From Ceratodon purpureus (Eukaryota > Streptophyta > Bryopsida > Pseudoditrichales > Ditrichaceae), in contig CM026426.1 of NCBI GenBank assembly GCA_014871385.1, forward strand, positions 54,239,477 through 54,303,476: a stretch of DNA of 64,000 bases. The letters are read 5' to 3'. Shown here piece after piece: positions 33,373 through 44,203 of this stretch. Every line of letters begins with the position of its first letter. The first letter of the stretch is position 1. The translations under genes were made by a program, and so were the position numbers. A model generated the notes under the pieces. The model saw nothing but the letters and a program-made list of their open reading frames with translations, ran no database searches and had not been told where the DNA came from.

Positions 33373-34735
33373 CTAAACTCTAGTCCTGGCTCCCCCTGTT
33401 CTGCTGCTCCGGGTCTTTTTCCTCTCCTTCTCTTTCTTTGTTGTTCTGCTCCTGACTGGTTTTGTCCTGCCTGTCTTGATCTTCGTCCTAGTCTTGTCTG
33501 CTTCTGTCCATCTGGTCTTGTGCTTCTTCCTGGTCTTGTCTACTGCCTTGGTCCTGTGGTCCTGGTGTCTGGCGTTGTCTAGTGCTGGCCCTACCTGTTC
33601 ACCCAAATTGGTCCCTTCCTGGCCTGCGTAAGCATTATCTCCCTTTTGCTGTTCGACCAGTCCCTTGGTCAAATTTCTTGGTGTCATATTAACAAGCTGG
33701 TTTTGGTCGTAGAATGTGTATGGCTTTAGCTTGTTGATGTTGACTATCACAGGGTTAGGTTCAAAATTCTGCACTGAAACCAAAAGAGCAGTATTGGTAG
33801 GCAGTCTGTACTGGACCCTGTAAGGCCCAAACCACGTGGTCTTGAATTTACCCACATACTCGTTGTGCCCCTTGGGGTACCACAATACATTGTCCCCAAT
33901 TTGAAAATCCTTCCTTCTGTAATGCTACTGGCTCCAAAGCAACTTGTTCCACTGTCTGGTCCCTGTCACCTCCTGAACATCCTGCTTGGTGGTGTCCATC
34001 TGCTCCAAGTCAACTACCCTGGCCTGCAACACCCAAGCTGGCGTGTATTCGATGTCCAGTCCGAACCTCTTGGTCTGAACAAAGTATTTCGTGGGCAACA
34101 ATGGATGTAGCTCATACACTAGTTGAAATGGTGTATACTCTGTGGTCACCTTGAAAGCAGTCCTGTATGAAAACAACACTGTGTGCAAGTATTCATCTGA
34201 GTTTGTCATCTTTTCATTGACCAGTTTGCTGAGCAGTTTGCCAATTACCTTGTTGGTTGACTCTACCTAGCCATTGCTTTGGGGGTATTAGGTCGTAGAA
34301 GTCCGGTGCTGGAGCAAAAAGAACTCTACTAGATACTCAATGGCCTCATTAATAAAATGAGAGCCCTGGTCACTGACCAGTGTCAATGGACACCCGTACC
34401 ACGTGAGTCTCTGCTCATATAAAAACTTAGCAGTCACTCCTACTGAATTCGTCCTCAACACCCTGGCCTCCACCCACTTGGTAGCATAATCTGTAGCCAC
34501 CTGTATATACTTGTTTCTTGTTCTGGTTGCCATAGACTTGACTGGTCCTATAAAATCCAGCCTCCATTTCATGAATGGCTCTACTGGCATACTGGTCACC
34601 AGTGTAGCCAATCTAGTATTTGCCATACCTCCAACCCGCTGGCACCTGTCGCATGCCTTACAGTACCCACACACATCCCTATGTACTGCTGGCCACCAGT
34701 ACCCGGCATCCAATATCTTTTCGGTGGTTATTTCT
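33373..34735 (-). pseudogene. Integrase region of the gypsy element
   Basis: Inserts element cDNA into the genome. A HHCC zinc-binding start (M-H-D-G-A-A-G-G-H before the stop at 34735; CKACDRC after it) is followed by the DDE core: WRLDFIGPV (Asp), TLVSDQGSHF (Asp) and NG-stop-VESTNK (Glu), then a C-terminal domain with GDNVLWYPKG, GPYRVQY and INKLKPY. Stops interrupt it at 34735, about 34285 and about 34270, and again at about 33925; at least two are TAG where Gln is normal. After the GPYRVQY block the tail is Lys/Arg-rich (33500-33373). Confidence 0.92.
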
Positions 34736-35391
34736 TAAGAAAAATGACCACCAGCCGCCCCATCGTGCATCTCCTTCATTATCGTCTTTGCTTGGACCGG
34801 GTCCAATACCCTCTTGAGAATCTGATCCTGGCCCTCCTTGTGTAGTACCCCCCTAATTAGGTTATACGGCAGCGCCTTGAGGACCAGTTTCCGCTGCTCC
34901 CCCTTGGCCAGATCTTGCCGTACGACACCAAATTGAAGGTAAGAACTGACATCCTCTAACCACTCCGGCTTCACATAAAACAAACTGGCATCCGTTGTCT
35001 GGTCCTCAATCTTTGTTGCTGGTTCTCCATTTGGGAGTCTAGACAGCGCATCTGCTACTCCATGGTTCTTCCCTGGTTTGTACACCATAGTGAAATCATA
35101 CTCCTAAAAAAGCAGCAGCCACCTCGCAATCTTTCCCGACACCTGCGGTTTGTTGACAAGGTACACTAGCGCCATATGGTCAACATAAAAAACAAAATTA
35201 TTGCCTAGCAAATAATGTCTATACTTGTTCAGAGCATAAACCATGGCTAAGGCTTCCCTCTCAGTAGTACTGTAATTTTTCTCAGCAGAATTCAAAAGTC
35301 TGCTGGCATGAGAAATCGGTTGGTCACACTTCCCTGATGGGTTTCGGGCCAGCATCACCCCTATTGCAATATTCGAAGCACCAGTATGCAC
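34735..35391 (-). pseudogene. RNase H and connection domain of the gypsy element
   Basis: Same frame as integrase. Blocks: HASRLLNSAEKNYSTTEREA (catalytic Glu in TEREA), ALNKYRHYLLGN, FYVDHMALVYLVNKP (Asp in VDH), a TAG stop at 35104, then DFTMVYKPGKNHGVADALSR (His/Asp motif). This is the retroviral-type RNase H that follows RT in gypsy elements. It is followed by the HHCC region of integrase. The frame relative to RT differs, so a frameshift lies between 35511 and 35391. Confidence 0.9.
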
Positions 35392-35510
35392 ATGAAACTC
35401 CAGGTCTCATCTGGAAGCAATGAGGATCGGTGCATTCTGGTACTGCTCCTTAATCTTCAGCCAGGCCTGCTCACACTGTGTGGACCAGATAAATTCCTCA
35501 GTTTTCTGCA

Positions 35511-36389
35511 TCAATCTGGTAATAGCTCCATGATACGAGCATAGGCCTTGATGTAACACCTGTTGAACTTGACAAAACCGTTAAAAGCTTGGATATCAAC
35601 TGGTTTCTGGGGTCTAGGCATTTTCTCAATGGCCTCAATTTTCTTGGGGTCCGGAAACTTACCTTCCTTGGACACAATATGGCCTAGGATAATATTTAAA
35701 AACACCAATAATGCACATTTTTAAGGGTTCAAGCTTATGCCATACTCCCGACATTTCTGAAAACACAGTCTCAACTTGACTAGATGACTGACTATGTCAC
35801 TGTAAACACTGAAATCATCCAGAAAGAGTTTCATGAATTCACCAATAAAATCACGAAAAACACGGTTTATTGCCCTCTCGTAGGTTGGAGGCGCATTCTT
35901 GAGCTCGAATGGCATCACTATCAGACAAATGCCCCCCCAGTCTGTCACAAAGGCAGTCTTGTACCGGTCCTCTAGTGCTATTTGAATCTGGTGGTACTCG
36001 AAGTACGCGTCCAAAAATGAGTACATCTCATGTATAGCAATAGAATCCAACACCTCCTCACTAAATGGCAATGGGTAAGAATCCTTTTTAGTAGCAGCAT
36101 TCAACTTTCTGAAATCAATACAAATTCTCAAAATTCCGTTTCTCATAGGCACAATGACAATGGGTGATAACCAGGTGGCATCCTCCACTCGTGCTATAAA
36201 CCGGGCTTGGAGCAATTTGTCCAGATCCTGATTCACAATACTAGCGTAGTTCAAATTCATCCAATATCTGGCCGGGTGTGCTGGTGGTATGTCCTTCTCC
36301 AGCTCTATTGTGTGCTGCGCAATTGATGGCAGAATACCCTTCAAATCCTTGTAGGTCCAAGCAATCACATCCTTGTACTCCCTCAACAA
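35511..36389 (-). pseudogene. Reverse transcriptase of the gypsy element
   Basis: Blocks on the minus strand: YKDVIAWTYKDLKGI, HTIELEKDIPPAHPARY, ILRICIDFRKLN, MYSFLDAYFEYHQI (Asp), MPFELKNAPPTYERAINRVF and MKLFLDDFSVYS (FLDD catalytic pair), then after a stop at 35721 LGHIVSKEGKFPDPKKIEAI. These are the standard Ty3/gypsy RT motifs in order. FLDD replaces the more usual YMDD/YIDD. The next coding block (RNase H) is in another frame. Confidence 0.93.
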
Positions 36390-36870
36390 GGCCTCCGCTT
36401 CCTGGGCCTGTTCAAGATTGATATGTGCATTAATTTGCAGGTACTAGAGTCCTCCTCTGTCACTAGATTCATCTTTCTTAACTGCTCTAAAGCTAGTAGG
36501 GTCCTAGCAGCAATCTTCAACTTCATCACCTTCTCTCTGGTTGGTGTCTCATCCACCTCAATATCACCCTCCTCAAAGGTGCAAAACCGGTCTGGGTAGG
36601 CTCGACCTAGTCTTCCTCTTTCTTTGTATACTGGTCTTGGCATCTAATCGTGGTCCTTGGATTGTACCAGCAGTTTGCATCGTCATGGCCTAGCTTCTTA
36701 CAAATGCCACACATTCTCCTAGGGGCCTCCTGACCTAGTTCCTTCCTGGTCACTGTTGCTAACTTACTGGTGGTCTCCACCTTCCTGACTTCAATCTTGG
36801 TTGGCTTGCCACTTGAATTGGTGCAATTTTCTTCACACCTCAATGCTGCATCCACCAACTCTGTTAGGGT
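36390..36870 (-). pseudogene. Gag C-terminal region with CCHC zinc knuckle; no protease seen
   Basis: RRMCGICKKLGHDDANC is a C-x2-C-x4-H-x4-C knuckle at about 36700, the nucleic-acid-binding site of gag. Between it and the RT start at about 36390 only about 290 bp remain (frame 36643-36383), with an acidic FEEGDIEVDETPT stretch and no D-[ST]-G protease motif. The protease is therefore missing or beyond recognition. Confidence 0.75.
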
Positions 36871-37578
36871 CTTGACTGGTGCAATACTCGTTGTAATCTT
36901 GATGTACTCCTGTAAACCTGCCCTGAAATCAGTAATGCAAAACCCTTCTCCAAGATCTGACTACAGTTATTTAATCAGGGTCATAAACCTGTCAAAGTAA
37001 TCCTGCACCTTCTCCCTATTTGCCTGCTTGAAGGACTTCAATTTCCTGTAAACTGCTTCATCGGTTGTCTGGTCCGTGTACCTTCTCCAGAAGGCTGCCT
37101 TGACCTCCTCCCATGAGTAGTAAAGGTGACTCTCCAAAAAATTCTCATACTGCGCTCCGACCTTGTCTAGTAAGGTAATACCCATCAGGTTGATAATAAC
37201 ATGCTCATCAATTTCCCCATTAAGCCCCAAAGTGCGCTCAAACTGACGAATATGAGCATCAGGATTTGTACCTTCTTTGTACTTGGAATACGGCAGTGGC
37301 TTCCTATGTGCCATACTGACTGGTTCTGATAATGGTGGTCCGACTGGTCCTCCAGCTGATGGGTAGACTGGTGGTACGCCTGCTCTACTAATTAGTGGGT
37401 AGACTCGCAACACCCCTAGTCCATTTCGTGGATACGCTGGTGGGATGCCTGGTCCTCCGACTGGTGGGTACACTAGTGGTACTGGCTTTTCTAGGTAACT
37501 GTTGGCTCCTGGGGCGAGTGGTACTCCAATTCCCACTAGTCGTCTGGTCCCTGTTGATGTTCCTACAGCTGCCTCCAC
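36871..37578 (-). pseudogene. Gag (retrotrans_gag) of the gypsy element
   Basis: A 203-codon frame (37578-36967). The first 100 residues are Pro/Gly-rich with repeats of the VPPVYP..GGP type. The second half is the capsid-like retrotrans_gag domain: NPDAHIRQFERTLG, IINLMGITLLDKVGAQYENF, WEEVKAAFWRRYTD and FKQANREKVQDYFDRFMTL. The order pro-rich, capsid, knuckle fits the element. The nested element at 37783-40052 separates this from the 5' leader. Confidence 0.85.
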
Positions 37579-37923
37579 TGGTCTTTGAAACCCTGTTCCT
37601 ATATTAGGGGCTCCTGCTCCTATATGTGTTCCTTTCCTTAGCCAGTACCTTAACTAGGGTGCCTCTAGCTGGTATAGATCACCAGTGAGGTGATCCACAT
37701 AGGTCGTTGCTGCTCCCCCTCCTGGCACTGGGCCCGCTCATCTGGTCTGGGGTTGGAAGTGGCTCTCTCCCGGTCTTTGGAGTTTCCAAGTTGCACCGGG
37801 GAGGAAATGTTGAACAAAATATTTTCCGATCAATACATTCGAGATAGCAATGCTGAAGGAGTCCAGCTGGATGCAGGTTGCGACCACGTCAAAACTTTGT
37901 ATGGTGATTATGCTCCGGGAGGT

Positions 37924-38199
37924 TGATAGTTAGTTAAACCAAAATAGAAAATAACTGACGTTTGGTTGTTGCAAGGCATGCCAAGAACAGACTGAGGGGA
38001 TATAAGACGAGGGAGAGATAAACAGAGGAGGCAGAGTATCGTAGAGTGATATAGAAAAACAGCGGAATGATGTAATGGTTTCCGAAGTGATAATAAAATT
38101 GTAGTGTTAATGGATTTTCGTTTGTCAACTGTAGTTGATTGATGGAGATCTACAGTCAGCTCGTGAATTATCATGTGCTGGGATTTATCTTAGATTTCA
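37924..38199 (+). repeat. First LTR of the nested element
   Basis: Starts TGATAGTTAG directly after the purine run CCGGGAGGT and ends TTAGATTTCA, the canonical TG...CA. It differs from the second LTR by a 4-5 bp indel (TTAA near 37933) and very few substitutions, so the nested insertion is young. Confidence 0.8.
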
Positions 38200-38201
38200 T
38201 T

Positions 38202-38214
38202 TGGTTCCGTTGCC
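38202..38214 (+). other. Primer binding site of the nested element
   Basis: TGGTTCCGTTGCC begins 2 bp after the LTR end. Its complement ends in CCA, as the 3' end of a tRNA acceptor arm would. The tRNA was not identified. Confidence 0.65.
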
Positions 38215-38492
38215 AAGACCGAAACTGTCGTGAAGGGTGAGAGTCGAGTGTTAGTAGTTCAAGATGTCGAAGGTGTTGATCAACTTGATCTGGCTAATAG
38301 TTAAGAGCAATGACGATGTGGGCTTCAGCTTGTTTGATTAGAGTTGTTAGGTGGGGTTAGGAAAGTCCTATTCATGCGATTTTGTTTTGTTCATGTAAAG
38401 TGTTCTAACCAAATCCAATTCGTAATTCACGAGAAGCTAAAAATAAAATTAAAATAAATAAAAAATCTAAAAACTGAAATGAGCACTAGATC

Positions 38493-38889
38493 TTGAGAGA
38501 AATGTGTCGAGCATGTACTTCGCGAGAAAAGCATTCCAATGAAGATGAACTTAACGCAGCTCATGTTGAAGAAGAGAGGGGTGCAGAACGTGTGGTGAGC
38601 ATAATTGACGGATCGTTCATTGTAAGTGACCGAAGAATTGTAAGGGAAGTTGGAAATCAGTTACAAGTAGCCGATAGTTTCCTTAGTCTCTCTGAGGAAT
38701 TAGCTTAGAGCAGCACCAAGTTCCTGTGGACGATGGAATGTCTGTAGATTTGGAAGAAGGTTCCTCCGAAGTTTTGGACATACCTATAGGTCGCCGTGAG
38801 ATTGAAGCACAGTATGATGAGATGAATCCGTTTTTCTTTGCAGAAACTGGTTCTTTTGTCGAGCCTTCTTTTCTTTATCAAGAGCTTTG
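38493..38889 (+). CDS. Acidic coding-like segment in the nested element
   Basis: An open frame at 38493-38708 (SREKHSNEDELNAAHVEEER, VVSIIDGSFIVSDRR) overlaps a second frame at 38704-38889 (VDDGMSVDLEEGSSEVL, GRREIEAQYDEMNPFFF). Both are acidic with coding-like composition and may be one gene broken by a frameshift. No domain is recognised. The position between PBS and RNase H is where gag would be expected, but no capsid or knuckle motif is seen. Confidence 0.4.
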
Positions 38890-39258
38890 ATTAGGTGGTC
38901 TTTGTGAGTTTTGAAGACAATGGTGTTCGGATTGTTTCCTCGACCCAATACAAAAATTCAATGCCGCAAAATGATCAACCTGTAGAGTGATCAATCCATG
39001 CTCAACCATATACTAATCACGTGAAGCAGAGAGTGAAGCTGTTCCAAGCATCGACTAGTGACTGATCTCGCCGTTTCTGTGCAATAAACTATTGACTACT
39101 CCGCTCATACCTTTTGCTCGAGAAATCCAATTCGCTACCTAGACAGCTGAGGCAGAGGAAGCCTTCCATAAACTAGAATCTATACTTCATCAACATCAAC
39201 TGAGAAATTGAGATAATGTCTACTTATTGGTTCTTCGCATCAGCATGGTGATTCCAAC

Positions 39259-39705
39259 ATGAGTGAAGCTTGTAATTCCTGGACTTTATATTTTGACGGT
39301 TCGTCTTCTACAAAAGACAATGCTGGAGCGGGCATAGTGTTGGAAGCTGAAACTGGAAAACATGAAAGATATCACAAAGACCTTGGGCCGGGCCTTGCCT
39401 GCAACCAAGTTGAGTATGCGGCACTCATCTCAGGCTTAGAAATTGCAAAAGGTAAGCAAATTAATGATCTAAAGGTGGTTGGTGATTCCAGGTTAGTCTG
39501 CATGCAAGCTGCAGGAGAATGGCAAGTCAAGTCCGAAAAGTTACAGCCCCTTAACCAAGCAGTAGAAGAACTAAAATTCAGTTTTAATTCCATTTCTTTC
39601 TCACATATACCGAGACATCAAAACAAGGAAGCGGATGAACTTTCCAAGTTGCACTGGGGAGGAAATGTTGAACAAAATATTTTCCGATCAATACATTCGA
39701 GATAG
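39259..39705 (+). CDS. Archaeal-like (plant-type) RNase H of the nested LTR element
   Basis: An intact 148-codon frame with ATG at 39259. Motifs: WTLYFDGSSSTKDNAGAGIV (first Asp and glycine loop), NQVEYAALISGLEIAK (catalytic Glu), LKVVGDSRLVCMQ (Asp in GDS), then ISFSHIPRHQNKEADELSKL (catalytic Asp in EAD). These are all four RNase HI active-site blocks of the archaeal-like type found in plant Tat-type gypsy elements and some plant LINEs. Its last 20 or so codons lie inside the direct repeat, which is why a fragment of the gene end also sits at 37783. No stops. The protein would degrade RNA in RNA-DNA hybrids; why a minimal element keeps only this gene is unclear. Confidence 0.85.
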   Translation: MSEACNSWTLYFDGSSSTKDNAGAGIVLEAETGKHERYHKDLGPGLACNQVEYAALISGLEIAKGKQINDLKVVGDSRLVCMQAAGEWQVKSEKLQPLNQAVEELKFSFNSISFSHIPRHQNKEADELSKLHWGGNVEQNIFRSIHSR

Positions 39706-39781
39706 CAATGCTGAAGGAGTCCAGCTGGATGCAGGTTGCGACCACGTCAAAACTTTGTATGGTGATTATGCTCCGGGAGGT

Positions 39782-40052
39782 TGATAGTTAGCCAAAATAG
39801 AAAATAACTGACGTTTGGTTGTTGCAAGGCATGCCAAGAACAGACTGAGGGGATATAAGACGAGGGAGAGATAAACAGAGGAGGCAGAGTATCGTAGAGT
39901 GATATAGAAAAACAGCGGAATGATGTAATGGTTTCCGAAGTGATAATAAAATTGTAGTGTTAATGGATTTTCGTTTGTCAACTGTAGTTGATTGATGGAG
40001 ATCTACAGTCAGCTCGTGAATTATCATGTGCTGGGATTTAACTTAGATTTCA
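39782..40052 (+). repeat. Second LTR of the nested element
   Basis: TGATAGTTAGCC... to ...CTTAGATTTCA, nearly identical to 37924-38199. The host gypsy sequence resumes directly after it (GTAATCCC). Five bases on either side of the whole insertion do not match, which is expected if the left end is truncated. Confidence 0.8.
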
Positions 40053-42686
40053 GTAATCCCATTACCTCTGTTGCTCCTGAAGGTCCAGCTCCTCCACCCT
40101 ATACCTCACACTGTTCTTATCTTGGCCACATACTCCCCTTCAGCTGGGCCTGTAGCTTATGGCTTTCCTCCGTTAGTACCTCTTGCCACCTGTATAAGGT
40201 ACACTGGTGGGTTGCTTCTTGTCTCTCCTCCTCCTTCTTCTTCTGGTCCTCCAGTCTCTGGGCCTCCTACCACAGGCAAATAGCCTCCTGGCGTAACATG
40301 TCCTGTTGTATGGCCTCCTACTTCTTTGCTGCCTACTTGATCTTTTCCCTCCTTTGAGCCTCCTGCCAAGATCTAAGGGCTTCCTGCCTCTGTCTCTCCT
40401 GGTATTGCTCCTCTATCCTCTTGGTCTCCTGCCATAACCTCATGGCTTCCTTCATTTAGGGTTTTCCCTGTTTTTTTGCTCCCAAGCTTGCATGGTTTCT
40501 TTGAACCTGGTGGCTTGTCCTAACTCCTCCATCTGGCATCTGTACACCTCTTCCATGGTCTGCTAGTCCCTTTCGGCCAGCTCTGCCTGCCTCTTCGCCT
40601 GCTGTCTAGCCTTAATCAGCTCTAGCTGCGTCCTATCTTTCTCTTCTTCATCCTCCTCTGGTCTTTGGAATTGGTCCTAGACGTACTGTACTGTCTGCTT
40701 CCTGGTGGTCTGCTGTCCCTCTCTGCAAGTCCTGGTCGGGTCTGAAGTGGATACCGCTTCTCCTGAGTCCATGTCTTCACTCCTGACCTGGTCCAGTTTC
40801 TTCTTCAGTGTCTCCAGCGTCTCCACCAAGTCCCCTGGTGTCTATATGTTTGGTCTCGGTGTATTAGGTCGGTTAGTGTTTCTCTTCTCCTCCTCTTGAA
40901 ACTAGTTATATGCTATTGCTGTCTCTAGTTGAGGATTCCAACTGTGATGGATGTCTCCACCTCCTGGTCTTGGAAACTCCCTTCAGGTGGTCCTTGGCGA
41001 TGGCATTGAGCCATCATACTTCCTGATCTCCTCATCCTCCTGCCAATTCTTGAAACTGGGACCAGGTTTGCCCTTAGCAAATCCTGTCCTCCTGCTTACT
41101 CCTAGCAGTGTCTCTTGGCTTGAATATTTGCCCACCAGGTCTATGTCAATCAAGTCCCTTGTTTTTCCTTTGGCAATGCTCTCCTCAGAGCTAGATTGCC
41201 CTCCCATGTGCCCTCCCAGGTTGAGCTGCTGCTCCGTGCTGCTCCCTTAGCTCGTATCTGGCAAGCCACTCTACTCCTTGCCGTCTAGCCAATTTGTCCT
41301 TATCCCACCCTTGATAGCCGCCTTCCATGATAGGGCACTTACTGCTTCTCCCTCTTGGTCCTTTCTGCTAGTAATCTTCTAGTCTGTCTGCTTCTCGAGT
41401 AAGTCGAGTCTGCCCCTCCTAGCGAGCTCTTGGGTAGGTACTGCCGATCTCTGTCCAATCCTCCTCAGGTCCTTGTGTGCTAGTCTTTTGTACTCCTAGT
41501 CCCTGTCAGTACATCTGTCTGCCACCTCAGTCTGGTCCTCTGTGGTTTTCTCAGTAGCTACTGCTCCTACTTAGGTTGGTCCTAACTGCCCTTAGGTTGT
41601 CAGGTTCGTCTTTAGTCTAAAACTATACCAGATTTCAAGGCAATATAGTCTTACAATCTATTTCTAGAGGTTTATCCTGGTCCTTCGACTCCTGCCCCTT
41701 TGGTTTTTGGTGAATCTGATCCATTTTACACTCTCTTGGTCTAGTTTTCACAGTTTTTATCTAGATCTAGTGATTTACTTGTCCAGTTTCCATCCCAGAC
41801 TCCTATCACTGGTTCCTAGGTTCCTTTCTGTCCTTTAATCGTGATTCTCGTTTTTTCTGCCCCATTTTTACCTAAATTTTTTAATGCTTCATTTTTTACC
41901 TCATTTTTTTACTGCGTCATTTTTACTCTCTGCACATTTATCTAGAAAATAGATCTACGGCTGTTTTACTAACTGTTCTTTTTTTCACTGCTAGTCAAAA
42001 ATTCCGCCTATTGTTCCTTGCAGTGCAACCTCAAATCAATGGTAAGCACAAACTTACATGGATCTGGCTGACTATCCTCCTTTTGCTGTAGAGCAGTCCT
42101 CAGCTCGTGGGATGCGCCTCCCCTCCAGCTTGCTGTTGACTGCTCCCACCGGTTCTTGATTGCACAAGTCCTGCCTAGGTGATGAATCGCTCCCCATTTT
42201 TTGCTTGGAAACTCGTCCTAGTCTAGATCTGGTCACTTTAACCTTCATTGCCACAGATCTATTACTGTTGCAGATCTAACACTGCAACTTTCAGATCTGC
42301 TCCTCTTAGACCTTCGATTGCAAATGTACTTGTCACCCCTAGAGCAATACGGATCTGGTACTGTCCTGGTGTGTGCACCTACAGCCATATGGTTTGAACT
42401 TAAGCATGGTCACCAATGTGAAAGGAGTTTTTCCATACTCCTTCAAAAATGAATACTGTCCTAAAACTCTCTAAAATCTTGCAAAATTTATTCTACTACC
42501 TCCTGAAACTGCCCCAATTCCTGGCCCTAGAACTGAAATTGCCAACTTAGATCTACGGAAATACTGGGGGTATATTCTCAGATCTGATACATATTCCTAC
42601 TCTCCTTGGTTTGATCTACAATACCCACTCATTTAAACACCAGATCTACAAGATCCACCAGGCAAATTAACTAACCTGGTCCCTCA
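40053..42686 (-). other. 5' leader / upstream gag region of the gypsy element
   Basis: Between the PBS (42678-42690) and gag, on the minus strand. Low-complexity purine-rich frames occur (41207-40983, 42254-42072; KGKPGPSFKNWQEDEEIRKY) without recognised domains. The length, about 2.6 kb, is typical of large plant gypsy elements. No other feature seen. Confidence 0.5.
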
Positions 42687-42690
42687 ACCA
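42678..42690 (-). other. Primer binding site of the gypsy element
   Basis: The minus strand reads TGGTTGAGGGACC at the inner edge of the 5' LTR; its complement ends in CCA as a tRNA 3' end does. The same TGGTT also occurs at the outer edge of the 3' LTR, so the LTR/PBS border is uncertain by about 5 bp. Confidence 0.55.
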
Positions 42691-43208
42691 CTCATTACTG
42701 CAATCTTCATGCATTTACTCACAAATGTAATCAATTCCCTTCCTTTACTCATTGCAAATCCGTACATCATCCTGGTCCCTACTGCTAGCACTCCCTGGAC
42801 CCTCCAGGATCCTCAAATTGTCCTAGCAGCAACTCTCCTACAGTCCTACATCACATCTTACACACACTACAATCTGAGAGCTCCAAAACTCCAAAGGAGA
42901 TAGAGAGAATGAGCTTCGCAGCCCCCTCCCCCACAACTCCATCCAAAATCTTAGCCGCCACTCTAAACCCTAATAGTTTTCATCCAAACTTCATCCACCA
43001 AACTTTATCCAAACACTAGACTTCATCCAACCACTTGATTTCATCCATCTGGCAGTTTTCATCCAAAACTGACAGTCTTATCCAAAACTGACAGTGTCAT
43101 CCAAAACAAAGTTACTACAGGACAGGACAGTAACCTAACAGTTTATTTTCCCTCCTAGTAACTACAGTTTTACTGCTCCTCTACTCTACTACCTTAGATA
43201 CCCGGTCA
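42687..43208 (-). repeat. 5' LTR of the gypsy element
   Basis: Pairs with 28494-28990. Reading on the minus strand it starts TGACCGGGTATCTAAGG. Its outer edge cuts into the coding frame of the minus-strand gene at 43209-44071. Confidence 0.92.
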
Positions 43209-44071
43209 ATAGTAGTGATTATCTTGGTGCAAATATGGCCATCGTAACGTTTGTCCATTCCTTGCATTGTCTTTGCTTGCGACCTGGCACCCCCTTCACG
43301 AGCTGGGGGGAGCTGAAAAATCACAACACCATTGAACATTGCAAGCAAGTTCTTTACCTTCTTGTGTCTCTTTGAGGAGTAATCTGTTTTTTTAAGAATT
43401 TTTTTCCTCCCTGGTCTCTCCGCAAGTTTCCTAATCAACGGGACTACACTAAGAGTCTCCTCTTTTGAAGATCGGGAGTTACTGGCACATTTGAGTGGAA
43501 TCATAGTTGGCATCCTAGATTCTACAGACTGTTTTGGAACATCGGGTGATGCTTTCAGAGGACTAGTCTTTTCGTTTGAGGAGAGGGAGATGACTGGCGT
43601 TACATTAGGAATATCCAAGCCAGGCTCTACTTTAACCTTCACATCACGAGGCAGAGGAGTCTGAATAGTACAAGTAGATGAACGACGAGGAGTCAGAATC
43701 TCTGTGGAAGCCTGCATCTATGAATCTGTGAGACCGTAAACACTGTTTCTACTGGGATAAAGGTTCCAAAACCTGTTATCGTCATCGTCTTTCTCAGAAA
43801 CCTTATCAAGTGTATGTGTAATCTCATTGGTTTCATCATCATATATCTCTTCCTCAATACCAACAGTCTCCTCTCTCAAGTAGAACCTCAGGCTAAGGCG
43901 TTGCGCCGTCACAGTTGCCAACTCATCTTCATCTACACATACTGTGAGTGGAATACCAACACCATGATCTTTGAGCACAGCCATGCCTAACACTTTGTGT
44001 GCAGGGAGATGCGCCATTCTAAGTTGTCTGGAGAAACACTGAACTAAAGCTAAAGAAATTCGTGAGCACAA
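43209..44071 (-). pseudogene. Last visible exon of the GGQH gene, cut by the gypsy element
   Basis: A single frame runs from about 44071 to the LTR edge with one TAG at 43718. Blocks: AHLPAHKVLGMAVLKDHGVG, VDEDELATVTAQRLSLRFYL, an acidic run (EEEIYDDETNEI, SEKDDDD), then a basic Ser/Pro-rich region (RKKILKKTDYSSKRHKKVK). It probably encodes the C-terminal, partly disordered end of the protein and is joined to the exon at 45177-45755 across a repeat-filled intron. The final residues before the stop at 43181 come from the LTR. No family recognised. Confidence 0.5.
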
Positions 44072-44203
44072 ATTGAGAGGATTAGGACATTATGCTAAAA
44101 AAGTTTGATGTAGATGTATTATCGAAGGTTGATGTAGATGTATTTTAGAACTTTAATTTTTTTTTTTTGACGAGCTTCATGCTATGCCTTCATGCACTGC
44201 CAT

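Larger units (their letters stand above)
37783..40052 (+). mobile_element. Nested LTR element carrying only an RNase H gene, with partial tandem structure
   Basis: Plus-strand insertion in the gypsy 5' region. A 412-417 bp direct repeat (37783-38199 and 39641-40052) consists of about 141 bp of internal 3' end plus a 271-276 bp LTR that begins TGATAGTTAG and ends GATTTCA. After the first LTR comes a PBS, and before each LTR a purine run (CTCCGGGAGG). So the left copy is the tail of another element: internal(3')-LTR-internal-LTR, as in a tandem insertion truncated on the left. Internal length is only 1.58 kb, with no gag, RT or integrase recognised. Confidence 0.8.
28494..43208 (-). mobile_element. 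Ty3/gypsy LTR retrotransposon, decayed, with nested element
   Basis: Flanking direct repeats (28494-28990 and 42687-43208) enclose a minus-strand gag, RT, RNase H and integrase in gypsy order. Size is 14.7 kb, or about 12.4 kb after subtracting the nested element at 37783-40052. A PBS lies next to the 5' LTR and a polypurine tract next to the 3' LTR. A long post-integrase region with an extra ORF recalls the Tat/Athila-type plant lineages. In-frame stops, often TAG at Gln positions, and a frameshift between RT and RNase H make it inactive. No target duplication was identified. Confidence 0.93.
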
